A stretch of 16,514 bases of DNA. It comes from CAIQIA01 sp945861105 (lineage in GTDB: Bacteria > Cyanobacteriota > Cyanobacteriia > PCC-6307 > Cyanobiaceae). A program made the position numbers and the translations under genes. The stretch covers positions 1-16,514 of the forward strand of contig CANLCC010000048.1 of the NCBI GenBank assembly GCA_947488815.1, in the 5' to 3' direction. Shown here in pieces: positions 1-6,507 of this stretch (position 1 is the first letter of the stretch; each line of letters starts with the position of its first letter). The notes beneath the pieces were generated by a model. The model did no database searches and was not told where the DNA came from. It worked only from the letters and a program-made list of their open reading frames with translations.

Positions 1-304
1 CACGGCCGACGCCGAGGTCGCGGTACAGGTCCAGGCCGATGGCCCCGACCTCCGCCTGCAGCAGGCGGCTTATCGCCGCCACCAGGTGCCGGTCCTCCAG
101 GGGCCAGCCGAACTGGCGCAGGTCGTCCTCTTCGATCGCGATCACACGGATCGGCAGGGCTGCGGCCGACGGCAGGGGTCGCAGCTGCAGGGCTACATCG
201 TGCAGTAACAGATTGACCGTCTCACCGAGCCGTGCCTGGCGCAGCACCAGCAGCAGCAGCAGCGCCACGGCATAGGGCAGAACCAGCCGAAGGGGGGAAC
301 GCAA
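1..304 (-). CDS. CHASE2-domain sensor protein, N-terminal part only
   Basis: This gene is cut by the left edge; 101 residues are visible. The N-terminus is a membrane segment (about residues 5-21, ending in a run of five leucines). After it comes the start of a CHASE2 domain, an extracytoplasmic sensor module. Its hallmarks are the strand RVIAIEEDDLRQFGWP and the stretch GAIGLDLYRDLGVG, which matches the usual cyanobacterial CHASE2 form (IGLDIYRDLPV). The only usable start is TTG at 304-302, one base after the TpsB stop; a stop lies in frame at 322-320. An AAGGTG-like site lies about 17 bases upstream, farther than ideal, so translation may be coupled to tpsB. In cyanobacteria CHASE2 is found joined to adenylate/guanylate cyclase, kinase or CHAT outputs. 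The output here is outside the window. CHASE2 identity is firm; the start and output are less so. Confidence 0.8.
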   Translation of the reverse strand, partial: MRSPLRLVLPYAVALLLLLVLRQARLGETVNLLLHDVALQLRPLPSAAALPIRVIAIEEDDLRQFGWPLEDRHLVAAISRLLQAEVGAIGLDLYRDLGVGR

Positions 305-305
305 C

Positions 306-1961
306 TCAGAAGCGATAGCTCACCTTGGAATAGAAGCCGTTGTCGAGCAGCAGGTTGGGGATGTCGGCGGGCAGGCCATCACCGAACTGTGACGCCCAGC
401 CCAGTTCCACCTGCCAGTGGCGGCCCTGCAGCCAGCGCAGCAGCACACCACCGGCGCCGAGGCTGCCGTCGTCACTGACCCCCTGCAGGGTGGTGGTGAC
501 CCAGCCGGCGCCCAGGAACGGCACCAGCTGCCATTCCTGGTTGCGGTGGCGCCAGAAGGTCCAGCTCAGTTCGCCGTAACCCAACAGGCCGCTGTCACCG
601 CTGATCGCCTGCCCCGGCAGGCCCCGCAGGCCGTTGTCGCTGCCGAGGGTGAAACCCATGGCGCTGGTGAGGGGGGCAAAGGCCACCTGGCCGGCACCGC
701 GCAGCAGCAGCTGCCAGCGGGGGGCCGGCGCCCACTGCAGGCTGAGGTCGCCGGCCAGGGCCCGGGCTTCACCGGCCTTGATGCCAAAGAACGCCAGTTC
801 ATCGAGTGCCCGGTTGCCGCTGAAGCCCGCCAGGCCCTGCAGGCCATAGAGGCTGCCGTTGAGGGCCACCGGGCCGGGCCAGGCCTCCCAGTTGAGGCCG
901 GCCCGCAGGTAGCCGGTGCTGAGGGCACCGTCTTCGGCACCACCGACGATGCCGGGGAAGCGGGCCCCATTGAGCCAGGCCTCGTTGCGGTTGGCGCTCA
1001 GCCCGGTGAAGGCCGATAACCGCTGGTGCAACCCCTCGTGCAGGGTGAGGTCGAACTGGCCCAGCAGTTGCTGCTGTTGAAAGGTGAGGTTGTGCAACGG
1101 AGCCGGCACTTCCACCAACTGGCGCCAGCTGGCGGCGGCGGCGGTGGTGACGGTCAACCCCTCGAGCAGGGGCAGGCTGTAGCTCAGTGACAGTTGGCGA
1201 TAGCCGAGTTCGTTGTCGTCATCAGCATTGAGTTCACCCACCAGCAGCACCCGGTCGGCCGATCGCAGGAGGCTGTCGCGGCTGAGCACCGCGAGGCCAC
1301 GGAACTGGCCGTTGCTGCTGCTGCCGTCGTTGCGCAGGCTCAGTTCGCCGCTGAGGCGCCGGGGGGCGGGTTCGGCTTCGAGCACCAGGCTGCCGCGGGT
1401 GCTGTCGCCCCCCAGCCGGTTGAGGCTGGCGCTGACGCCACCAATGCCGGGCAGCAGCTGCAGCCGCTGGATGGTCTGCTCCAGGCTGGGCAGGTGCAAC
1501 ACCTGCCCCTGCAACGGCAACACAAGCCGCAGCAGGCGCCGCTGCAGGGCCGGATCGCGGCTGCGCACCCGCACCTCCACCAGCCGACCCTCCACCACCA
1601 GCAGGGTGCCGGTGGGCGGCGGAACAGGCTGGCTGAACACCCGCGAATTGACGAACCCATCGGCCACCAGACGGCTGCTGAGCAGGGCCGCGCAGGTGTT
1701 GAGCCGTTCATTCGGGTCGGCAATGGCACTGCAGGGGGCAAGCAGTTGTTCGATTTCGCTGGCCGGGTAACGGCTGAGCCCCTCGACCAGCGGCAGGGGG
1801 AAAGCCCCAGGGCTGGGGATTGCCCTGGGGACAGGTTCGCTCGGCTCTCCAGCCGGCTCAGTCGCTGGCACCTGCCGCAGCTGGGGCACCGGCGCCGGCA
1901 GCCGGACGGGACCGGGCTGCAGGGGTGGTGCGATCAGCTGGGCCAGGAGCAGCGGGAGCAT
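306..1961 (-). CDS. Two-partner-secretion outer-membrane transporter, TpsB (ShlB/FhaC/HecB family)
   Basis: This 551-residue outer-membrane beta-barrel should export the TPS-domain exoprotein encoded upstream in the same cluster. A short hydrophobic leader (LPLLLAQLIAPPL) is followed by a proline-rich linker to about residue 55, then a ShlB-type POTRA region (about 55-200, with LLVVEGRLVEVRV and LQLLPGIGGVSASL). A barrel follows, beginning near LSGELSLRNDGSSSNGQFRG. The conserved L6-loop motif, VRGY in FhaC, appears as LRGL at 445-448, followed by the usual SGDSGLLGYGEL strand. The chain ends in Phe, as barrel proteins recognised by BamA do. The ATG at 1961 is the most upstream start possible, because an in-frame TGA lies at 1973-1971. 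No good ribosome site precedes it, and its first 104 bases overlap the preceding gene in another frame, so coupled translation is likely. The DNA is about 70% GC, unlike the gene before it. Confidence 0.92.
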   Translation of the reverse strand: MLPLLLAQLIAPPLQPGPVRLPAPVPQLRQVPATEPAGEPSEPVPRAIPSPGAFPLPLVEGLSRYPASEIEQLLAPCSAIADPNERLNTCAALLSSRLVADGFVNSRVFSQPVPPPTGTLLVVEGRLVEVRVRSRDPALQRRLLRLVLPLQGQVLHLPSLEQTIQRLQLLPGIGGVSASLNRLGGDSTRGSLVLEAEPAPRRLSGELSLRNDGSSSNGQFRGLAVLSRDSLLRSADRVLLVGELNADDDNELGYRQLSLSYSLPLLEGLTVTTAAAASWRQLVEVPAPLHNLTFQQQQLLGQFDLTLHEGLHQRLSAFTGLSANRNEAWLNGARFPGIVGGAEDGALSTGYLRAGLNWEAWPGPVALNGSLYGLQGLAGFSGNRALDELAFFGIKAGEARALAGDLSLQWAPAPRWQLLLRGAGQVAFAPLTSAMGFTLGSDNGLRGLPGQAISGDSGLLGYGELSWTFWRHRNQEWQLVPFLGAGWVTTTLQGVSDDGSLGAGGVLLRWLQGRHWQVELGWASQFGDGLPADIPNLLLDNGFYSKVSYRF

Positions 1962-3468
1962 CGGGTGGGCTCAGCAAAGTTGGTTGCAGAGGCTTGAAAG
2001 CAAGAAAGCGGGCCTGAAAGACCGGCTGGTCCGGGGTGACTGGAAGCACAAGGGGTCTGCCTCTGTCATCCAGCAGTTGAGCGATTACCCTGCCTGGGTT
2101 CTGTCGACTGCCGAGAGGCGAGGTATTCGACGAAAACACCAGCAGGCCGGTGCCGCTGAAGTAAAAGAGCGGGTATTTGTCTGTCGGGATTATGCTTGTC
2201 GGGACTGGTGAGTATCTTTCTTTTTCGATCGAACGTTCACTTCCTTGGCGCGAGGGGAGCACCCTAAGGCTTGTTAATACTTTGATGGGGTATGAGGGAC
2301 GCATGTAATCACTGGAGTGGCGAGTGTTGTCTGCCATCGCTGCTCTCTGGTCTGAAGGTGTGCCGATTCCAAAATCTCTATTAGAGTAAAGTTCTGATGG
2401 CAGAATCAGAAGATCGGGTAGAGCATTCTTCACGGAAAGATTAATGATCCGCGGTACGCGAGGATACCCAGGCTTTTTTAACACTGAGGTCAATCCTGGG
2501 TTTTGCGGCGGTCCTGAGCAGGGGGTAAGAAGAGAGTCAGGCGGTTGGTCTGAGCAAGAGGTTGCAGGGGTCTGTCTTGATGGCCCTATTCGGGTCGGCT
2601 GTTTCGTGATGATCGGACCAAGTTTAAGCAAGGCCCCTAGTCCTGGGTTGGCCAACGCGATCAAAGTTGAGGAGATAGGCTGTAAAGCAGTAGTGACTGG
2701 ATCGCATGAAGGTGAAGAGGGGTTTGGGATACTTTGTATCCAGTCGGCTCCATACACGATTGTCTCAAGTGGATAATTGTTGATGTATGTACTGCCAGAC
2801 CTTTTAGGGGGTAATCCAACGCGGCCTCCCGTCTGCTCAAGTGGTGTGTAGACATAGATGTATTCAGGCTGATCAGAAGCGCCAGAGGTTAAAATCACAT
2901 CATCGCTTTCGCCCGGCGGGGGTGGCTCCCAGCTGACCCGATCACCATTGTCAAAGTAAAAGGTGCTAGGGAGTAGGGTTCCACTTCCAGCAACAAATGT
3001 ATCGCCCCCACCGCTAGAGCCGCTGAGAATATCTCTGACATTCGCAGTGCCAACGAACACATCTTTATTTGGAGTCCCATTTGCCTGGAGTGTTCTGAAA
3101 CTAGGTTGATATCTATTGTCTAATGTGAACCTATTGGGCGTTCGCGTTCCTGATGCACCAGCATGACTTCCATTGTTGGGTATTAGTGTCAAGCGGGTGT
3201 ATGCAGACGCTCTTGGCGGTGATGATGCGCAAGATTGCGGGGGGCGCCAAAAAAAACGACTGGTAGCTTGCGCACCAGCCTCACAAGAAGCCACCTTGGC
3301 GCATATGTTGGATGGCAAGAGTGTTGATGGGTAGCTTAATGAAGCGGCGGAGGGGGCGACTATGATGCTCAAGGCTGCAAAAGCCAGTGGGGATCTTCGC
3401 AATAAAGGGTTCATCCATTTGCGGCGCCGGTTGATATGCGACTGATTGGAATGTGAAGTGTCTTTCAT
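1858..3468 (-). CDS. Secreted protein of unknown function in the TPS-CHAT cluster
   Basis: I do not recognise this 536-residue protein. It starts with a long basic n-region and a signal peptide (about residues 19-43: basic run, LAFAALSIIVA, PSAAS). Met1 or Met19 could be the start. The mature part is rich in Pro, Ser, Thr and Asn with few helix-forming stretches. Residues 135-163 (DVFVG, RDILSG, GGDTFVAG) resemble a degenerate glycine-aspartate calcium-binding repeat. Residues 185-215 (SWEPPPPGESDDVILTSG, then YIYVYTP) look like beta strands. Cysteines at 56, 62 and 80 could form disulphides. It begins 42 bases after the CHAT half of the exoprotein and overlaps tpsB, so all are probably one transcript. 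Its DNA is about 48% GC, but its last 35 residues (Ala/Pro-rich) are read out of frame from tpsB DNA, so the natural end may have been lost. A secreted accessory or partner of the CHAT exoprotein is a guess from position. Confidence 0.7.
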   Translation of the reverse strand: MKDTSHSNQSHINRRRKWMNPLLRRSPLAFAALSIIVAPSAASLSYPSTLLPSNICAKVASCEAGAQATSRFFWRPPQSCASSPPRASAYTRLTLIPNNGSHAGASGTRTPNRFTLDNRYQPSFRTLQANGTPNKDVFVGTANVRDILSGSSGGGDTFVAGSGTLLPSTFYFDNGDRVSWEPPPPGESDDVILTSGASDQPEYIYVYTPLEQTGGRVGLPPKRSGSTYINNYPLETIVYGADWIQSIPNPSSPSCDPVTTALQPISSTLIALANPGLGALLKLGPIITKQPTRIGPSRQTPATSCSDQPPDSLLTPCSGPPQNPGLTSVLKKPGYPRVPRIINLSVKNALPDLLILPSELYSNRDFGIGTPSDQRAAMADNTRHSSDYMRPSYPIKVLTSLRVLPSRQGSERSIEKERYSPVPTSIIPTDKYPLFYFSGTGLLVFSSNTSPLGSRQNPGRVIAQLLDDRGRPLVLPVTPDQPVFQARFLAFKPLQPTLLSPPDAPAAPGPADRTTPAARSRPAAGAGAPAAAGASD

Positions 3469-5900
3469 GATTGTTTTTGGTGGCAGTGGAATTTGTGATT
3501 TGGCTGGAGATCACCAAGGTCTTCCTGCTAAGACCATCCCCGCCCAATAATACGGATGACTCAGGCCAGTGTTGAGTCTTGCCGCGTCGGATGGAGACAG
3601 GTCAGTAATTAGTGTAATGCCGCGTTCGTCAATAATCTGGTTTCTGAGGACTCTTATTTGACCATGGCGAAAAAGCTGTTGCGTCATTTGCAAGGCAATA
3701 TCTTTCTTGAGACCTTGATTCAGCAAGGCATGGAACTTGATTAGAAATGCAGCAGAGGCCGCATCATCTACGTACCATAGAGTGCCCAGTGAACTGGCGG
3801 CTCCAACCTGCAGCGCTAGTCCAGTGATCCCTAATTCATTTGCCTCACTGCCGAGCGAAGTACGGCAAGCACTCAGGATGAATAAATCAAGATCTTTGGC
3901 ATGATTGCTATTGTTAAGTAGGCTCCTTGTTGTGGCAAGGCTTATTGCTGACTGAGGTGTGTAGATTCGAGCTGAAGCACTGTCTTGATCAGAAAAATCA
4001 GCATGAGTGGTCAAATGAATAATGCGCACCGGCTGATTGCCGCTAAGCACTTCAGCGATGCGACTCGGAGTAAAATCTTCATTAAACAAAAGCACCGAGT
4101 TTGGTGACACTCTTGCGATATTTTCTGCTTCTTGTCGGGCAAGGGGCAGAGATGGGAGACCTCCTTTAAACTGGTTGGCCCCTCCGACCAATGAGCGAGC
4201 GGGAAACTGTGACTCTTTGATTTGAAGATTTGTCAGGACTAGAGATGGCGTGACTGTGAATGCAAAATCCTCGCCTAAATGCTTGCCATTCGCTTTGATG
4301 GCACTGAAGGGTATGCCCTGAAGGCCCCGATCAAGTGATAGAAGGATGGCATTGGCTTGAAGTGCGTGAAGATCTTTAAGTGCAGGGCCTAAAAGTGTAT
4401 CGCCGAGGCCGGCATGTGGCATGTTAATCTCCTCGTCTAGAAACCTGTTGAAGTTGTGCCGCAAGGATGAGATCTTGGACTGCAGAAGTTGCTTCGGAAG
4501 ATAAGTTCTCCAGCCTTTTGGGGGGCTACCACTTGTTATTAAGATGTGGTCGATAGCGATAGTTTCTGTGTTGGGGCCTGAAGACAGTTGAAGGCGGAGT
4601 GCGGCAGGTCTGTAGTCAGTTGTGCGGGTTGACTGAAGCGCAGTCTGTAATGAGGAAAGATTGAAAGACCTTTGAGCTTCACCAGTGATTCGAAACGCTT
4701 TGATGGCGTCATATAAGCTTTTTTCTTCGCCATCTTGCAGTGTATTAATGGTCTCACTCGCTGTCAGAACCTGAGTCGACAGAGAGACGTCACTGGATAT
4801 TGGAGGAGGAGTGTCGCCGGGTTGCTTGGTATTGATAGGTATCATCCCTGAGAGATCTGACTTCAGATCTTGTTTTGCCATGGGCTGTGATTCTAATCGG
4901 GTATCTAGTTGCAGCTTGTTCCACGTCGGGAATGGAGCTGACCTGCTTGGTTGGCTGTTGAGGATTGTGATGGGGAGTTGTGATGAGATAGTGACTGCTG
5001 GTCTGCCAGGTTCTTGGATCACAACTGCTTCAGCTGTTGCGTCAGATCCCGTTAGCCTGATCCGTTCTGTAAATCCCAAGTAATTTAGCGAGCCATTCAC
5101 GCGCTGATCTTGTATTGATGAAGATGGCTTATCATCAACAATGCCTTCTGTGGTGCCGTGAATACCTTGCCAATTACTTGGAATGCTAAACTTGCCGTAT
5201 TCATGTAGGTCCTTCGGGTTAATTGAGTTTTGCGGCTTTAGGTCGTCTAGGGGGTGTCTCCCATGCTGAGAGACTATCTCGCTCTTATCATCGAGGGACA
5301 CTCCTGACTGGAGAACGCTTCGAAGGACTATGTTGGGCAATCTATTCTCATTGCTTGCAGTAGCAGCCAGGACTGTACTCGAGAGGTGAATAGCTTTGCC
5401 ACTTGATAGGGCTACTGCTGGTGCAAAACTGGTATCTCCTCTTGGTTCTAGTCCAAGATTCAGCATGGAGATCAATGCTTGGTCAAGGTTGATAGGACCA
5501 CTGTTCCAGATCAGGAGCTCACTCTTCCGCCCATATTGGTGGCTTGGATCGTCCGAATTGATTTCGCCTGTGAGGTGAGCGCCGCCACTCACTAGAATCT
5601 GTTCCTCTCCGGTGTTAATGAGCCGTGTAACACCTCCAAAGCTCTGTTCCGGCCTAATGCTGCTGTCAGGCTCGTCGCTAAGGCTGCTTGTCGAAACGAC
5701 AGTATTCTTGCCATCTAATCTGATTCCACTGCGAGACACCAGGTTGATGGTTCCACCGCCGAGGCCAAGCACGTCCGGATCAGATCGCACTAAGTATTTA
5801 TCGAGTGGTTTGTCATTCTCTGAGTCGTACGCATCGGACATAATGATTAAGTCGCTGAGTCCCTGAATCTTTGTCTTAGGGCTATAGGCTGACTTGCTCG
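2160..5900. other. Low-GC tract inside GC-rich chromosome
   Basis: Hand counts of single 60-base lines give about 43-50% GC for lines starting at 2161, 2221, 2701, 3481, 4681 and 5041. Lines at 601, 7201 and 7501 give about 72-75%. The fall is gradual on the right (about 60% near 6850, 55% near 6550, 57% near 6250) and sharper on the left, near the tpsB start. The tract covers the unknown secreted protein and most of the CHAT half. This was sampled, not computed over the whole window. Confidence 0.75.
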
Positions 5901-6489
5901 TCACAACTTGTCTGGCGACAAGTTGTGATTGGATGACCCGAATTGGGTTTGTGATCGAATTGTTAGTGACGGTGATCTCGCCTCCTCCAAACATCGCGTC
6001 TTCTTTGGATGCGCGATCGGAGATTGACTGGAGCGTGCTGTCGGCGATGACCACGCCATTGTTGCTGCTCAACCAGATATCTCCAGCGCCTGCGCCCCCG
6101 GACGCGCTGACCTTGGTGTTTCTGCTGATCACAATGCCGGCCTGGCCATCGGAATTTCTGGATCTGATTGCAACAGTGCCTGCTAGATTGTGTGATGCAT
6201 CTGCTTCGATCACCGCATTGTTGATGGAGACTTGATTGGCGGCATCAATCGCGATGGCTCCGCTGATGTCGCTGATCCGCACGTCTTGCCAAAACTTTGC
6301 CGAATCTTGTTGTTCCAGTGGGTCAAGATTCAGGGTTGACCTCAATGTGGCTTGATCCTCGAGACTGATTGTATCGGAGCTGAACAGACCAATGGATGGA
6401 GGCGTGTCTCTGTAGATGGTTGACTTGTTGTCTCCGAACTTGCCGCTGAAGCTGTCGACTGTTGCTTTGAGGTCTTCCCGGCTCGACAC
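3511..6489 (-). CDS. CHAT (caspase-like) protease half of the split TPS exoprotein
   Basis: The frame downstream of the TAA at 6505-6507 gives 992 residues from GTG 6489; the same frame is open right up to the TAA. Residues 1 to about 550 are beta-helix-like repeats (VSINNAVIEADASH, GDIWLSSNNGVVIADSTL, GGGTINLVSRSGIRLDG). A Ser/Pro-rich spacer follows, and about 690-992 is a CHAT domain, a clan CD cysteine protease fold. The catalytic pair is present: His829 in HLTTHADF and Cys875 in LFILSACRTSLG. Also typical are LQGIPFSAI, ASSLGTLWYVDD and the C-terminal HPYYWAGMVLAG. The fragment has no signal peptide and no convincing ribosome site, so alone it would stay in the cytoplasm. It most likely was, or still is, the C-terminal half of the 6505-8529 product. 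GC is about 43-50%, far below the N-terminal half. Confidence 0.85.
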   Translation of the reverse strand: MSSREDLKATVDSFSGKFGDNKSTIYRDTPPSIGLFSSDTISLEDQATLRSTLNLDPLEQQDSAKFWQDVRISDISGAIAIDAANQVSINNAVIEADASHNLAGTVAIRSRNSDGQAGIVISRNTKVSASGGAGAGDIWLSSNNGVVIADSTLQSISDRASKEDAMFGGGEITVTNNSITNPIRVIQSQLVARQVVTSKSAYSPKTKIQGLSDLIIMSDAYDSENDKPLDKYLVRSDPDVLGLGGGTINLVSRSGIRLDGKNTVVSTSSLSDEPDSSIRPEQSFGGVTRLINTGEEQILVSGGAHLTGEINSDDPSHQYGRKSELLIWNSGPINLDQALISMLNLGLEPRGDTSFAPAVALSSGKAIHLSSTVLAATASNENRLPNIVLRSVLQSGVSLDDKSEIVSQHGRHPLDDLKPQNSINPKDLHEYGKFSIPSNWQGIHGTTEGIVDDKPSSSIQDQRVNGSLNYLGFTERIRLTGSDATAEAVVIQEPGRPAVTISSQLPITILNSQPSRSAPFPTWNKLQLDTRLESQPMAKQDLKSDLSGMIPINTKQPGDTPPPISSDVSLSTQVLTASETINTLQDGEEKSLYDAIKAFRITGEAQRSFNLSSLQTALQSTRTTDYRPAALRLQLSSGPNTETIAIDHILITSGSPPKGWRTYLPKQLLQSKISSLRHNFNRFLDEEINMPHAGLGDTLLGPALKDLHALQANAILLSLDRGLQGIPFSAIKANGKHLGEDFAFTVTPSLVLTNLQIKESQFPARSLVGGANQFKGGLPSLPLARQEAENIARVSPNSVLLFNEDFTPSRIAEVLSGNQPVRIIHLTTHADFSDQDSASARIYTPQSAISLATTRSLLNNSNHAKDLDLFILSACRTSLGSEANELGITGLALQVGAASSLGTLWYVDDAASAAFLIKFHALLNQGLKKDIALQMTQQLFRHGQIRVLRNQIIDERGITLITDLSPSDAARLNTGLSHPYYWAGMVLAGRPW
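5901..5928. repeat. Perfect 12-bp inverted repeat with 4-base loop, inside coding sequence
   Basis: TCACAACTTGTC (5901-5912), loop TGGC, then GACAAGTTGTGA (5917-5928). The arms are exact reverse complements. It lies within the CHAT half of the exoprotein gene and encodes part of the stretch QSQLVARQVVTSK. No U-tract follows, so it is not a standard intrinsic terminator. Confidence 0.85.
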
Positions 6490-6504
6490 GCCCAGGTCCA
6501 GTGA

Positions 6505-6507
6505 TTA
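6505..6507 (-). other. In-frame TAA that splits the TPS-CHAT reading frame
   Basis: The codon at 6507-6505 reads TAA on the minus strand. Upstream and downstream ORFs are in the same frame (8529 and 6489 are both multiples of 3), and the codons after the stop give S-L-D-L-G-V-S-S-R-E-D-L with no further stop until 3511. The join falls inside continuous beta-helix sequence, so one substitution (for example CAA, TAC or TAT to TAA) explains it. It could be a true nonsense mutation, a base-call error or a readthrough site. Confidence 0.8.

Noticed and set aside
3469..3510. Terminator or separate promoter between the CHAT half and the unknown secreted protein
   Set aside because: The 42-base gap shows no stem-loop and no promoter-like boxes; a shared transcript is simpler.
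6001..6020. HIP1 octamer (GCGATCGC) enrichment
   Set aside because: Only near-matches such as GCGATCGG were seen; no exact copies stood out, so no claim is made.
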